Below, one piece after another: positions 32,961 to 42,865 of a stretch of DNA of 64,000 nt; within the stretch, counting starts at the first letter, position 1, and each line of letters starts with the position of its first letter. The notes below the pieces were generated by a model. The model ran no database searches, had not been told where the DNA came from, and saw nothing but the letters and a program-made list of their open reading frames with translations. Both the position numbers and the translations under genes were made by a program. The stretch lies in the NCBI RefSeq assembly GCF_009017255.1, contig NZ_WBZB01000010.1, positions 1 to 64,000 on the forward strand. The letters run 5' to 3'. The DNA is from Alkaliphilus serpentinus (GTDB taxonomy: Bacteria > Bacillota > Clostridia > Peptostreptococcales > Natronincolaceae).

Positions 32961-33150
32961 TTATCCATAAAAAGCTTATCCACAAGTTGAACTATAACAT
33001 TAGTCCTAGTATTCCCAACTTTTTATATTTTTATATGCCTTCAGTTTGTTGAAATTACTCAATTATGGTTGTGTATTATTTTCCTTAATATCCTATTATC
33101 CACACGGACTAAAGAACTATGCACAGGTGTTCGGTGGATAATGTGGATAA
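32961..33150. promoter_or_regulatory. DnaA-box cluster
   Basis: Five DnaA boxes in 190 bp: TTATCCATA (32961-32969), TTATCCACA (32976-32984) and TTATCCACA (33096-33104) on the plus strand; TTATCCACC (33141-33133) and TTATCCACA (33150-33142), adjacent, on the minus strand. Three match the 9-mer consensus exactly. They fill an AT-rich intergenic region and reach into the end of the GNAT gene, 0.8 kb from dnaB. Confidence 0.75.
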
Positions 33151-33749
33151 ATATTCTTTTGTTTTTCATAACCTTCTTTAGTTATTAACATATGAATAAA
33201 CCTACATTGTAAAACACCTTTTTCAATTTTAAAGTAATCTCGGAAATATTCTATGCTTTTATCTTTAAATACTTCCACACTCTGATCTTCAAATGGATTG
33301 TATTCTAGTTTTTCTACTTTAAAGCCGCAATTTAAATAGCATTTTCTGGCCCTATGATTAAATTCTGCAACTCGTAGAATCAGTTTTTTCATTTTCATTG
33401 TTTCAAAATAATAGGGTATAAAGGCTTTTAATGCATCCGTCCCGTAGCCTTTATCTAGATAATTAGGATCAAATACGATACCCATTTCAGCACTTCTTCT
33501 GATCATTCTGATATCCCTTAATGCAATATATCCCACAAGCTTATTTTGATTATTAAATGCTACAAAGCACTTTCTTGAAAAGGTATAATTCTTTCTGTAA
33601 AACCAATAATGCTTTTGAAGAATATCCATTTTGGGAAAATTATACGCCAAAAATAATGGATCATTATGAATTCCCCAGTTATCCATTTCATCCACATGGT
33701 TACGTTGAAGCTTTATGATATAGGAAATCTCTCCCTGTGCGATTACCAT
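33117..33749 (-). CDS. GNAT-family N-acetyltransferase
   Basis: 210-aa acetyltransferase of the RimJ/RimL-like GNAT group. The domain covers the N-terminal substrate part (LQRNHVDEMDNWG), the acetyl-CoA pocket (IVFDPNYLDKGYGTDALKAFI, Q/R-x-x-G-x-G/A variant as DKGYGT) and a C-terminal LRVAEFNHRARKCYLNCGF strand-helix. A further 55 residues follow the usual domain. ATG at 33749 has GTGGAGGGCAAG before it; the longer frame has no RBS. The acceptor substrate is unknown. Its last codons contain two DnaA boxes. Confidence 0.82.
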   Translation of the reverse strand: MVIAQGEISYIIKLQRNHVDEMDNWGIHNDPLFLAYNFPKMDILQKHYWFYRKNYTFSRKCFVAFNNQNKLVGYIALRDIRMIRRSAEMGIVFDPNYLDKGYGTDALKAFIPYYFETMKMKKLILRVAEFNHRARKCYLNCGFKVEKLEYNPFEDQSVEVFKDKSIEYFRDYFKIEKGVLQCRFIHMLITKEGYEKQKNIYPHYPPNTCA

Positions 33750-33914
33750 CTTGCCCTCCACTATATTGACTGTGACTAAAGTATTCATACTTAATAGCAT
33801 TTTAAAAGAATGCTCTTATACTCTACATATACTAAATTTTGTTTTTTAATTAGCTATTATTCATTGTTGGTTTATCATTATAAAAAGATTTCGTTACGCA
33901 TTGCTAAAGGGTTC

Positions 33915-35255
33915 TTATTCCCTATATTTTTCATAATCTAAAAATTTCTGGTATTGCCCCAGCCACAACAGTTCTGTTGTTCCGGTTTCACCATGACGAT
34001 GCTTTGCAACGATTACCTCTGCTAAGTTCTTCTTGTCTCCATCTGGATGGTAGTATTCATCTCTATAGAGAAACATAACTAAATCAGCATCCTGCTCAAT
34101 AGCTCCTGATTCTCTAAGATCTGATAGGATTGGCCTATGATCAGCCCTTAGCTCTGGAGCTCTAGATAACTGTGAAAGTGCTATAACAGGACATTCCAGC
34201 TCTTTAGCCATGATTTTTAAGTTTCTCGAAATAGCGGATATTTCCTGTTGTCTATTTTCTGTTCGTCTATCTCCCTGCATTAGCTGCAGATAATCCACCA
34301 ATACTAAGTCTAATCCCTTTTCCATCTTTAATCGACGACACTTGGATCGCATCTCCATTACGGTTATTCCTGGCGTATCATCAAAATATATTTCAGCTCT
34401 AGAAAGAGGAATCATGGCTTGGGCGATCTTTCCCCATTCTTCTTCGTTTAAATTTCCTGTCTGTATTTTACTTAATTCCACCATAGACTCTGATGCAAGG
34501 ACCCTCAGCATCAACTGTTCCTTCGACATTTCTAAACTGAATATTGCAACTGATGCTCCGGCTTTTATGGCAGCATTTTGAGCTAAATTTAAGGAGAAGG
34601 CTGACTTTCCCATAGCTGGCCTTGCAGCTACCAGGATTAAATCTGTAGGATGCAGTCCACTTAATTTAGTATCTAAATCTAAGAAGCCTGTGGTCATTCC
34701 TGTTATTCCCTTCTTATTTTCATAAAGGTTTTCAATTTGGTCAAAGGTTTTAGAAAGAAGTTCATTGATTGGTGTAAAACCTTCTCTAAATCTATTTTGA
34801 GATAAATCATAAATGTTTTTTTGAGCTTGTTCTATAGCCTCCTGAACCTCAACCTCTGTGCTATAACCTAGCTGTATAATTTCTTCGGATGTTCTAATGA
34901 GGTTTCTTAGGGTTGCTTTTTTTTCAACAATTTCTGCATAATACTTAACATTTGATGTTATAGGTACTACCGATGTTAAGCTACTGATATAGGGTATTCC
35001 ACCAATAGCCTCTAGAATCCCTTTGCTTTTTAATTCTTCAGTAAGGGTAACAAGATCCACGGGTTCATTTCTGTTGAATAGATTAAGAATTGCAAGGCAA
35101 ATCTCCCTATGGGCTTCCTTATAAAAGTCCTCAGGCTTTAACACCTCCAGGGCTGTTAAAATGGCTTCTCTATCCAATAGCATTGAACCTAAAACCGATT
35201 GTTCAGCTTCTATACTATGGGGTGGTATTTTACTAAAAACATTCATCCCTTCCAT
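33915..35255 (-). CDS. dnaB: Replicative DNA helicase DnaB
   Basis: 446-aa hexameric helicase that unwinds DNA at the fork. The N-terminal DnaB domain (IPPHSIEAEQSVLGSMLLD, 8-110) is followed by the RecA-like core with Walker A ARPAMGKSAFSLNL (about 210-223), Walker B LVLVDYLQLM and the late motif DLRESGAIEQDADLVMFLYR. Normal length, no intein. RBS GGAGGATTTT before ATG. It is the last gene of yybS-gdpP-rplI-dnaB, the order conserved in Firmicutes. (Bacillus calls this protein DnaC.). Confidence 0.97.
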   Translation of the reverse strand: MEGMNVFSKIPPHSIEAEQSVLGSMLLDREAILTALEVLKPEDFYKEAHREICLAILNLFNRNEPVDLVTLTEELKSKGILEAIGGIPYISSLTSVVPITSNVKYYAEIVEKKATLRNLIRTSEEIIQLGYSTEVEVQEAIEQAQKNIYDLSQNRFREGFTPINELLSKTFDQIENLYENKKGITGMTTGFLDLDTKLSGLHPTDLILVAARPAMGKSAFSLNLAQNAAIKAGASVAIFSLEMSKEQLMLRVLASESMVELSKIQTGNLNEEEWGKIAQAMIPLSRAEIYFDDTPGITVMEMRSKCRRLKMEKGLDLVLVDYLQLMQGDRRTENRQQEISAISRNLKIMAKELECPVIALSQLSRAPELRADHRPILSDLRESGAIEQDADLVMFLYRDEYYHPDGDKKNLAEVIVAKHRHGETGTTELLWLGQYQKFLDYEKYRE

Positions 35256-35307
35256 AAAATCCTCCTACTTCTAATTAAGGGCTGGAATTAGCTCCAACCC
35301 TTCCTTC

Positions 35308-35754
35308 TTATTCTTCTGTTACATTTACCTTTAATTTCCCTACCACCTTAGGGTGTAGCTTAATCTCAATAATTTTTGCACCCAGTTCTCTAATAGGCTC
35401 GTTTAAAAGCATTTTTCTTTTATCTATCTTTATCTTATGGGTCTTTTCAAGAACTTCGGTTATCTCCTTTGTTGTTACAGATCCAAATAACCTGCCTCCC
35501 TCTCCAGCCTTTGCTTTTATTTCTACTGAGAGTTTCTCTATTTTTTCAGCAAGCTCCTTAGCATTTTCTAGTTCCTTTTCCTTCTTTTGAGCCTCTGCTT
35601 TTTTTTGTTGATCTAATGTTTTCATATTTCCTGTACTGGCTTCAACAGCTAATCCCTTGGGTAAAAGAAAATTTCTTGCATACCCATCACTGGCATTAAC
35701 CACATCGCCTTTTTTTCCTTGACCTTTAACATCCTGTAATAAAATTACCTTCAT
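35308..35754 (-). CDS. rplI: 50S ribosomal protein L9
   Basis: 148-aa L9: N-terminal domain with the signature [20 protein letters not shown] (about 13-32), the long central helix ([19 protein letters not shown]) and the C-terminal rRNA-binding domain with [10 protein letters not shown]. Overlaps the end of gdpP by 4 nt (translational coupling) and precedes dnaB by 52 nt. Confidence 0.97.
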   Translation of the reverse strand: MKVILLQDVKGQGKKGDVVNASDGYARNFLLPKGLAVEASTGNMKTLDQQKKAEAQKKEKELENAKELAEKIEKLSVEIKAKAGEGGRLFGSVTTKEITEVLEKTHKIKIDKRKMLLNEPIRELGAKIIEIKLHPKVVGKLKVNVTEE

Positions 35755-37751
35755 TTTTCTTCACCTTCCTCTAAGTATTCTAGTATGATTTCCTCTAGCT
35801 GCTCTAAAGCTTCCTCAAGGGTATATCCTTCTAATTGGGCCCCTGCCACAGTTAGATGCCCCCCTCCTCCAAGCTTTTCAAGAATAACCTGAACATTTAC
35901 ATCCCCCATGGATCGTCCACTGATGAAGATTCTTCCATCCTCCTTCATCCCAAGGACAAATGAAGATATCACTCCACGGATATTTAATAGTTCATCAGCC
36001 GATTGAGCAGCAACCAGCTGTATATTTTTAACCTGACTACAGGTTGAAATAGCCACTTTATCCTTTAATATCCTTGCTGTCCTTAAAACTTCTACCTTTG
36101 CAATAATCGTAGATAGTTCATCCTGAAAAAGCTGACGAACAGAAGTTGTATCTGCTCCCGCCCTTCTAAGGAGAGAAGCTGCTTCAAAGGTTCTTACACC
36201 CGTTTTAAAGGTAAAGTTTTTAGTATCTACAGATATACCCGCCAATAATGCTTCTGCTTCCATTTGTTCTATATTAACCTTATCCTCCATGTAGAAAAGA
36301 ATTTCTGTAACCATCTCACTGGTTGAGGATACGAAGGTTTCATGATAACTTAGCACTGTATTTTCAATAAACTCTGTTCCACGTCTATGGTGATCTATTA
36401 CTACAATATTCTGGGTAAGATTTAGGATTTCTGGGCACTCAGTAAAGCTTGGCCTATGGGTATCTACAACTACAATAAGGCTATTTTCACCAATCCGTCC
36501 CTTTGCTTCTTCACAGGAGATCACAGAGCTTCTAAAGTAATCCTTCTCCATCATCCTATCTAGGAGGACTTCAATTGAAGGATTTCCTTCATTTAGAATA
36601 ATGAAGGCTTCTTTATCTAAGTTCATGGCAGCTCTGTATATTCCTATTGCAGAGCCCAGGGCATCCAAATCAGCATTCTTATGTCCCATTACAAATATAT
36701 TATCGGCTTGCTCTATAAGCTGCTTTAAGGCATGGGCAATAACCCTAGCCTTCACCTTTGTTCTTTTTTCTACAGCCTTTGTTTTTCCACCATAAAAGCT
36801 TATTTTTTCATTATTCTTGATTGCTGCTTGATCTCCGCCTCTACCAAGGGCTAAATCCTTCGCTGTGTTGGCGAAATCGCATACTTGTTTAGGAGTTTCG
36901 CCTCCAATGCCTACTCCAATACTTAAGGTTATAGGCAGCTTATTTCCTATGTTTATCTCTCGTATCTCATCTAAAATTTCAAACCTTTTAGCCTCTAGCT
37001 TTGGTAACTGCTGATTTTCGAATACAACAATAAATTTATCATTATAGTATTTTCTAATAAAGCCATTTAGTTTATTGGCCCATAGATTTATACGTCTATC
37101 TATTTCAGCTATTACCAGTGGTCGGACTGCTTCCTCAGTACTTTGCATAACTTCATCAAAGTTATCTACCTGTATAAGGGCTACAACAGACTTTTCATTA
37201 TGATATTTTCTTTTTAACAGTAATAAATCTGTTATCTCCACCCAGTATAACATGATAATATACTTTGAGGCATGTTGCTTTGAAAGCTTGATAATATTAT
37301 ATAACACAGTAAAATATCTGCCATTTATATGAATTTCTTTAATATTTTCTTTTTTATTTTGTAATACATCCTTTAATTCAAAACTTTCAATAATATCTTG
37401 TATGTCCTTCTCTAGTAGCTCTTTTTTACCTACAATTTCCACAAACTTCGAATTGTACCAGGTTATAGTGCCATCGAACTCTACTATTGTAAGGGGTATA
37501 GGTAGATTTAGGATGGCTTGTTTTGTTGCTGAATCTATGTCGGATGAAAGGCCTTCAATATAACGAGTCCATTCTTCCCTACGAATATTTGTGGTTTTTA
37601 AATTATAGTAAATTAAATAGGCTAAAAGAAAAACACCTATTATCCCGATTATATGATTATAAAAGGATACAATCACTATAAATACCGATATTATGATAAG
37701 GTATATTCTAGTATCTGGGGTAAAAAGCTTAAAAAACCTACTAATTTTCAT
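35751..37751 (-). CDS. gdpP: Cyclic-di-AMP phosphodiesterase GdpP
   Basis: 666-aa membrane phosphodiesterase that hydrolyses c-di-AMP. Two membrane helices (about 15-55), a PAS-like domain (about 60-150), a degenerate GGDEF domain (about 185-310; [13 protein letters not shown] in place of a canonical GGDEF) and the DHH/DHHA1 catalytic part with [15 protein letters not shown] (about 346-360), VVVDTHR and [11 protein letters not shown], ending in [12 protein letters not shown]. All DHH-domain metal ligands appear present. The gene order yybS-gdpP-rplI is conserved in Firmicutes. GGAGGTAGTAAC precedes the ATG. Confidence 0.95.
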   Translation of the reverse strand: MKISRFFKLFTPDTRIYLIIISVFIVIVSFYNHIIGIIGVFLLAYLIYYNLKTTNIRREEWTRYIEGLSSDIDSATKQAILNLPIPLTIVEFDGTITWYNSKFVEIVGKKELLEKDIQDIIESFELKDVLQNKKENIKEIHINGRYFTVLYNIIKLSKQHASKYIIMLYWVEITDLLLLKRKYHNEKSVVALIQVDNFDEVMQSTEEAVRPLVIAEIDRRINLWANKLNGFIRKYYNDKFIVVFENQQLPKLEAKRFEILDEIREINIGNKLPITLSIGVGIGGETPKQVCDFANTAKDLALGRGGDQAAIKNNEKISFYGGKTKAVEKRTKVKARVIAHALKQLIEQADNIFVMGHKNADLDALGSAIGIYRAAMNLDKEAFIILNEGNPSIEVLLDRMMEKDYFRSSVISCEEAKGRIGENSLIVVVDTHRPSFTECPEILNLTQNIVVIDHHRRGTEFIENTVLSYHETFVSSTSEMVTEILFYMEDKVNIEQMEAEALLAGISVDTKNFTFKTGVRTFEAASLLRRAGADTTSVRQLFQDELSTIIAKVEVLRTARILKDKVAISTCSQVKNIQLVAAQSADELLNIRGVISSFVLGMKEDGRIFISGRSMGDVNVQVILEKLGGGGHLTVAGAQLEGYTLEEALEQLEEIILEYLEEGEEK

Positions 37752-37769
37752 GTTACTACCTCCAGGTTA

Positions 37770-38714
37770 TTATTGTTTCTTGATGCTTCTCAGCTTTCTA
37801 ATGTCAAATGCAGCATCAATTAACCCTAATGGAGCAATAATATAGGCTGTTAATGGGCTAAAAACTACAATTAGAATAATTAAGAAAATCCTTAAAGCCT
37901 TTGGTGTCTTTATTCTCTTCAGCATATAACTGATGGTGGCTATACCTTGTAAATAGAAAACAAAAATAAAAATTACAATTACATTATTTAATAATGCATT
38001 AAAATGAATACCCTCTATGAATCTTGTTAAATAGCTAAGAACAAATATGATAAATGAGCCTAATAATATGTTGCCAGGCAATCTAAATTTACTGAACTCT
38101 GGTAGTTTATCATAATCATAACGAATCTTCTTTAAAACTGAAATTGCCAAGTAATAGTTTGCAAAGGCTCCCATAACCGATTGTAATATTAGAAAGCTTG
38201 GAATTAACATAATTAGGTTATCAATTGCAGCTTTAATAGTGGCTTTACTATATTCCATAGATAGGATTTCTTCCATTTGCAGCTGAACTTCCTTGAAACT
38301 ATCGGCTATGATTTCCATAAAGTTTATGCCACCGATTATGGCTATCAGCTGTATGATTAAAAAGGTTGTTACCACCCAAAGAGCAGAAGCTATTGATATG
38401 GCCGTAAAGGGTTCCTTTTTCGTTCTAATACAATACCCTATAACAAGGGCCACTGGTCCAAACATAATCAATATAAATCCTGTAAGTATGAGCTCCGTCA
38501 ATAATCCAATGGCTAAACTTGATATTAAAAGGGAAAGAATCGTGTACTTTGTTCCCCGCCTGGCAGATAGAATAATAAAAGGCACTGGTAGAAAAAAAAT
38601 CAGTATTGATAATACCGGTATATAGATAACGCTGATTGCAAAAAATGCTGAGATCATAGCTATAAGAGCCGATTCAATTAGAGCTCTTTTATTATTTTCC
38701 AAATTCAATTGCAT
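37770..38714 (-). CDS. yybS: DUF2232 integral membrane protein (YybS)
   Basis: 314-aa polytopic membrane protein with about eight hydrophobic helices (e.g. ALIAMISAFFAISVIYIPVL and LIFFLPVPFIILSARRGTKY). The P-(V/F)-P-F-I-x-L-S-x-R-R-G-x-K motif is typical of the DUF2232/YybS family, distantly related to ECF transporter S components. 18 nt upstream of gdpP, preserving the yybS-gdpP-rplI-dnaB synteny. Substrate and function unknown. Confidence 0.88.
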   Translation of the reverse strand: MQLNLENNKRALIESALIAMISAFFAISVIYIPVLSILIFFLPVPFIILSARRGTKYTILSLLISSLAIGLLTELILTGFILIMFGPVALVIGYCIRTKKEPFTAISIASALWVVTTFLIIQLIAIIGGINFMEIIADSFKEVQLQMEEILSMEYSKATIKAAIDNLIMLIPSFLILQSVMGAFANYYLAISVLKKIRYDYDKLPEFSKFRLPGNILLGSFIIFVLSYLTRFIEGIHFNALLNNVIVIFIFVFYLQGIATISYMLKRIKTPKALRIFLIILIVVFSPLTAYIIAPLGLIDAAFDIRKLRSIKKQ

Positions 38715-38720
38715 TCACTC

Positions 38721-39053
38721 CTATTGTTTTCCTCGATTTTTAAGATATTGACTTATGCTAGAAAGGTCTCCATACCACTTTTCTAGATGATGCTCCTCTA
38801 GCATATGTAGCTTGGCCTTTTCCTGTACCTTTTTATCAACAGTATGATAGTCGATTCCAAGCCTTTTACCTAGGGAATAGGTAACTAAAATAATATTGGC
38901 TAATACTTCAACAATCGCTTCCTGTCCTTCTTTAAAACCCTTTACAAGTAGTTCAAACAATGAGGCGATGCTATTTAAAAGCTCACATTTTAAAAACTCT
39001 ATCATTTTAATATTCTTCCCTATATCAATTTGTCTTTTTTCTATTTCCCCCAT
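38721..39053 (-). CDS. MazG-like family protein
   Basis: 110-aa all-alpha protein of the MazG-like (clostridial) family. It has the EFLKCELLNSIASLFELL helix, the acidic EGQEAIVEVLANIILVTYSLGKRLGID segment and an HLEKWYG end. Such proteins belong to the nucleotide-pyrophosphohydrolase superfamily, though the E-x-x-E...E-x-x-D metal motif is not complete here, so catalytic activity is uncertain. It lies 6 nt upstream of yybS and starts the operon. RBS AGGGGTAGT. Confidence 0.72.
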   Translation of the reverse strand: MGEIEKRQIDIGKNIKMIEFLKCELLNSIASLFELLVKGFKEGQEAIVEVLANIILVTYSLGKRLGIDYHTVDKKVQEKAKLHMLEEHHLEKWYGDLSSISQYLKNRGKQ

Positions 39054-39210
39054 ACTACCCCTCTTTTCTAAAACACTATTTATATTAATACAAGTATTAT
39101 ATCAAAAATATAGACTCATAAGTAGTATTCTATAACGAATTATCCTTTCCTTCAATGATAATTACACAGAGGCTCTAATTAATGGGATTAACCCATAGCA
39201 TCAACAGCAT

Positions 39211-40206
39211 TTATAGATCTTTAATAAAGTTGATCTTTGAAAGAATTTCTTCTAGATTATAGATCACAACCAGTAGTTTAATTACCTCATCGGAGGGAAA
39301 TTTATTAACATCGGGATTATATTTGAATCTTCTTTTTGCCTGCCTAATTAAATCAACTGCAGTGTGAAGATTATCCTCTGCTCCTTTACCGCCATCATGG
39401 GTATCCTTTAATAAGAGACTTCTAATTTCCCTTAAATCTTCAATAATGAAATTAACAACCTCTCCCTTTATATCCTTTTCCATCACTCCCAATAGGTTCT
39501 GAAAGTGTAGATAGATTTCTTTGCTTAGTTTGACCCTAACCTCCATCTCTTTAAATTCACTGTTATCATAGATTTTCATTTTTCCTTCCTTAGCGTGTAG
39601 CTTAAAGAGATTCTCTACCCGATCAATTTCTGCCTCTATTTCTGATGTATTGCGTTGAAGGGTATCTAATGTTTTTTCCTCCCTTAATAGAAGATTAAAA
39701 CACTCTACTACATTTCCCCATATATCCTTTAATACGTGATTTGTTTCTTCCATTAACTTTTTATCATAGGTTGGTGGATAAATTAGATAATTCACTATTA
39801 AGGCTATACTGATTCCAATAAAGGTATCAAATAGTCTATTCAATGCATAGGAAGTATACCCATCTCTATAGTTTAAGAATACTGCAATAAACACAACACT
39901 GGCAATGTTTATAGACTCATTCCATTTCAATCGATTCATAATGTGTATTAAAATGATTAAGCCCAGGGAAGCCATTAGAAAATTTTTGGGTGTGATTACA
40001 ATAAATATTACCCCTACTATGGCTCCTATAAATGTTCCCAGCATTCTGTTTATGCCAGCTTGCCAAGAATCTGAAACCGTAGGCTGTATAGCAATTAAGG
40101 CTGCAACCATGGCGAAAAAAGGTTCATCAATGCCTAGAAGTCTTGATACCATCATAGTTATACCAACTGCTATACCAGTTTTAATGGTTCTTAATCCAAT
40201 TTTCAC
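39211..40206 (-). CDS. FUSC/aromatic acid exporter-family membrane protein
   Basis: 331-aa protein of the ArAE/DUF939 group. Several N-terminal membrane helices (GLRTIKTGIAVGITMMVSRL, then ALIAIQPTVSDSWQAGINRM, FIGAIVGVIF) are followed from about residue 165 by a long cytoplasmic helical domain (LKDIWGNVVECFNLLLREEK ... RRFKYNPDVNKFPSDE). The PTVxDSxxxGxxR-like motif is the family signature. Probably an efflux or stress-related transporter, substrate unknown. GTG at 40206 follows AAGGTGATTTTA; the longer frame starts in that RBS. Confidence 0.8.
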   Translation of the reverse strand: MKIGLRTIKTGIAVGITMMVSRLLGIDEPFFAMVAALIAIQPTVSDSWQAGINRMLGTFIGAIVGVIFIVITPKNFLMASLGLIILIHIMNRLKWNESINIASVVFIAVFLNYRDGYTSYALNRLFDTFIGISIALIVNYLIYPPTYDKKLMEETNHVLKDIWGNVVECFNLLLREEKTLDTLQRNTSEIEAEIDRVENLFKLHAKEGKMKIYDNSEFKEMEVRVKLSKEIYLHFQNLLGVMEKDIKGEVVNFIIEDLREIRSLLLKDTHDGGKGAEDNLHTAVDLIRQAKRRFKYNPDVNKFPSDEVIKLLVVIYNLEEILSKINFIKDL

Positions 40207-40296
40207 TAAAATCACCTTCTCTCGTTATAAATCCTTCTCGTCTATTATAATATACCTTGTTGATTTCTTATACTCCTTTTCCTATATCTTTAAACA

Positions 40297-40320
40297 GAAA
40301 AAGACCGATTTAATCGATCT
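40297..40320 (-). terminator. Terminator between bofA and the exporter gene
   Basis: On the minus strand AGATCGATT/AATCGGTCT arms (one mismatch) are followed by TTTTTCTG. It is about 280 nt after the bofA stop and 90 nt before the exporter start. Confidence 0.5.
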
Positions 40321-40457
40321 AAGGTGCTAAAAACTATTCTTCCAACCCATCTTCATTAAATGCCCTGCTTCCTTAAGATTGTAGCAGTAGGTTTAGTTTC
40401 TTTAAAAGTCTTCTATTTGTTAAGAACTCCAACGGTTGCAATGTATACAGTTTTAGT

Positions 40458-40537
40458 GGTTGGAGGTTAGAAGTTGGAGGCTGGAAAGAAGACTTTTTCT
40501 CATTTCTAGCCTCTTTCATCTTGCTTCTAAGTTACCA
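40458..40537. repeat. Large imperfect hairpin
   Basis: An about 80-nt imperfect inverted repeat. The left arm contains GGTTAGAAGTTGGAGGCTGG, the right arm TTTCTAGCCTC then CTTGCTTCTAAGTTACC, around a T-rich loop. The left arm also has an internal near-direct repeat GGTTGGAGG/AGTTGGAGG. No coding potential. It fills the gap between bofA and the exporter gene. Confidence 0.55.
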
Positions 40538-40596
40538 AGAGTGCTGGGTTTCTGAAGCAATAAAAAAATTATCCTTTTTCAACAGGCTCAGATATA

Positions 40597-40866
40597 TTAA
40601 AGCTTATTAATTGCCACCATCAGAACAACTCCTGGTATTCCTAATATCCCAACAATGGTAGCTGTCAAAGGATTTATCGTAACAGAAACGCCTATGAAGT
40701 TGCCAATAAAGTTTGTTATAAAAAGAATGATCACTCCAATAGCTGCCTTTACTACTATTTTACCAATAAATTTTAAGGGTGTTGCTAAAACCCATACAAT
40801 AATATATAGCGCAATTAGTCCAAGGGCATAAGCAAGTATAATCCCTAGTTCCATACCTATGTTCAC
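40597..40866 (-). CDS. bofA: BofA-family pro-sigma-K processing inhibitor
   Basis: 89-aa small membrane protein with three hydrophobic segments (GIILAYALGLIALYIIVWVL; LKFIGKIVVKAAIGVIILFI; NPLTATIVGILGIPGVVLMV). The conserved C-terminal G-(V/I)-x-(V/I)-N-x-x-T-x-x-x-x-G-x-L-G-x-P-G pattern is that of BofA, which in Bacillus restrains the SpoIVFB protease during sporulation. GTG start after GGAGGGGATATT. This position (near yaaL/DUF2508, recR, yaaK) is conserved in Firmicutes. Confidence 0.88.
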   Translation of the reverse strand: MNIGMELGIILAYALGLIALYIIVWVLATPLKFIGKIVVKAAIGVIILFITNFIGNFIGVSVTINPLTATIVGILGIPGVVLMVAINKL

Positions 40867-40971
40867 AATATCCCCTCCAATTAAACAAAATAGGAGTAGT
40901 TTGACCTACTCCTATTTTATATTCTAGTTTATCGGATTTTATCCCTATTCTTTTGCTTTTAGGTCTAGTAT

Positions 40972-41274
40972 CTAACTAAGATTTACTTTAATTCCCTCTT
41001 CTTTAGCCTTCTTTAATAGATAAATGTATCTACTTTTTGCTGCCTCCATCTTATAGATTGCATGGTCTATTAAGTCTGGTTCTGTAACATTTTCAAAGAA
41101 GACCTCTGCACTTTTCCATTCGTCATGGGCTATCCTAATAATATCAACAAAGGCTTGATTCTCATCAACTTCTTCTTCCATCAGATGATTTACTTTATGG
41201 TGAAGAGCACCTAGGATATTATTAAAGTTCATCATAAACTTATTCTTCTTTGTTGTAAGCTCCCTTTCCTTCAT
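40972..41274 (-). CDS. DUF2508 family protein (YaaL-like)
   Basis: 100-aa helical protein. An N-terminal segment is followed by the characteristic EWKSAEVFFENVTEPDLIDH and YKMEAAKSRYIYLLKKAKEE helices of DUF2508. It precedes bofA by 105 nt, as YaaL does in Bacillus (recR-yaaL-bofA). AAGGGGGTATTCCATA precedes the ATG. Function unknown; small and soluble. Confidence 0.85.
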   Translation of the reverse strand: MKERELTTKKNKFMMNFNNILGALHHKVNHLMEEEVDENQAFVDIIRIAHDEWKSAEVFFENVTEPDLIDHAIYKMEAAKSRYIYLLKKAKEEGIKVNLS

Positions 41275-41373
41275 TATGGAATACCCCCTTAAAAGGATTT
41301 ATTGTTTAGTAGGATATCCATTATTTTCAAGTTATATACCCATAACTTTGAAATAATACTTCTTATTTGAATG

Positions 41374-42714
41374 TTATAAAAGCTCTGCTGCAAGTTGAGC
41401 AAGGGAAGATCTTTCAACCTTCTTAAAGTTTATGTGGGCTGATATTTCTTGTTCTTTAAACTTATCTATGGTATAAGTAAGTCCATTACATATTGCATCC
41501 AGATATGGATGGTCTATCTGTTCAGTGTCCCCCATTAATATAATCTTAGTTCCCTCCCCTACTCGAGTTACTATGGTCTTCACTTCATGCCTTGTAAGAT
41601 TTTGGGCCTCATCTATAATCATAAATTGATTGGGAATGCTTCTACCTCTAATATATGTTAAAGCTTCTATCTCAATTCTATTCATTCCAACAAGGGTGTC
41701 TTCTAACTTATTAATGGTTTTTGTTCCTAAAATAAATTCCAAATTATCATATATAGGTTGAACCCAATAGCGAAGCTTTTCATTTTTATCTCCTGGAAGA
41801 TATCCTATATCTCTACCAACAGGGATTATTGGTTTTGTGATAATGAGTTTATTATAAAGCTTTTTATCATTGGTTTTATATAATCCTGCAACCAAAGATA
41901 GAAGGGTCTTTCCAGTTCCTGCCCTACCCGTAAGGGTCACTAATCTAATCTTATCATCCATTAATGCTTCTAAAGCCATTCTTTGCTCTAAGTTTTTTCC
42001 TTTTATACCCCAATAAACCTCTTCTCCATAGTGTAGGACTTCGATTTTAGTAACCTTAATATCTACTTTACCAATGGCGGATTTAGAGGTTCCACAGAGA
42101 TCTTTTAAATGGAGGAACTCATTAGGATAGATGGTGGCACTATCTAAATACACTTTAAAAGCGTCTATAGGCAGAATCTTATCCTGATAAAACTGATCTA
42201 TTATATCTGAAGGTACTAATATATCCTTATATCCTTCATATCCAAAACTTATGGCATCATTCCTATCCTGTATATAATCCTGACTCGAAATATTCAGTGA
42301 ATCAGCCTTAATTCTCATAATTACATCTTTACTTACCAAAACTACATCAATACTTTTTTTATTACTATTGTTTTTGAGTTGCAGATTGAGTGCTACAGCT
42401 AGAATTCTATTGTCATTATTTATTTCATTAAAATACTCTGATAGAGTTTCTAAACTTCTATGATTTAACTCAACCCGTAAGGAACCCCTCCCCTTTAAAC
42501 TTATGCCATTGCTCAAGCCTCCTTGATGTTTTAGTTTATCTAACTCTCTTGCAACCTCCCTTGCATTTCTTCCAATTATATCTTGAAGATTCTTTTTTTT
42601 GTCGATTTCCTCGATCACCACTGCTGGTATTACTACATTGTCGTCACCAAAGGAATAGATACTTTTAGGATCATGCAGTAAAACACTTGTATCAAGTACA
42701 AAGGTTTTGGTCAT
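41374..42714 (-). CDS. PhoH-family ATPase with N-terminal PIN domain
   Basis: 446-aa PhoH2-type protein. An N-terminal PIN ribonuclease domain (FVLDTSVLLHDP at 5-16; acidic EEIDKKK; later VLVSKD) is fused to a C-terminal PhoH ATPase with Walker A TGRAGTGKTLLS (about 262-273), Walker B FMIIDEAQNLT (about 362-372) and MGDTEQID. Such PIN-PhoH fusions are RNA helicase/RNases. GGGGACCTT precedes the ATG. It is monocistronic; a Noc-binding palindrome lies about 150 nt upstream of its start. Confidence 0.93.
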   Translation of the reverse strand: MTKTFVLDTSVLLHDPKSIYSFGDDNVVIPAVVIEEIDKKKNLQDIIGRNAREVARELDKLKHQGGLSNGISLKGRGSLRVELNHRSLETLSEYFNEINNDNRILAVALNLQLKNNSNKKSIDVVLVSKDVIMRIKADSLNISSQDYIQDRNDAISFGYEGYKDILVPSDIIDQFYQDKILPIDAFKVYLDSATIYPNEFLHLKDLCGTSKSAIGKVDIKVTKIEVLHYGEEVYWGIKGKNLEQRMALEALMDDKIRLVTLTGRAGTGKTLLSLVAGLYKTNDKKLYNKLIITKPIIPVGRDIGYLPGDKNEKLRYWVQPIYDNLEFILGTKTINKLEDTLVGMNRIEIEALTYIRGRSIPNQFMIIDEAQNLTRHEVKTIVTRVGEGTKIILMGDTEQIDHPYLDAICNGLTYTIDKFKEQEISAHINFKKVERSSLAQLAAELL

Positions 42715-42865
42715 AAGGTCCCCAAATTTAAGGGATTCACCTTCCTTTCTCCTGTTTGCTATATATTATATTGCTATTATATATTTATGTTGTTATAGCA
42801 GGATGAATGTATTGTAAATTTTTATTGTAGAAATCACCCTTTACTTGTTATGTATCTAATTCTTA

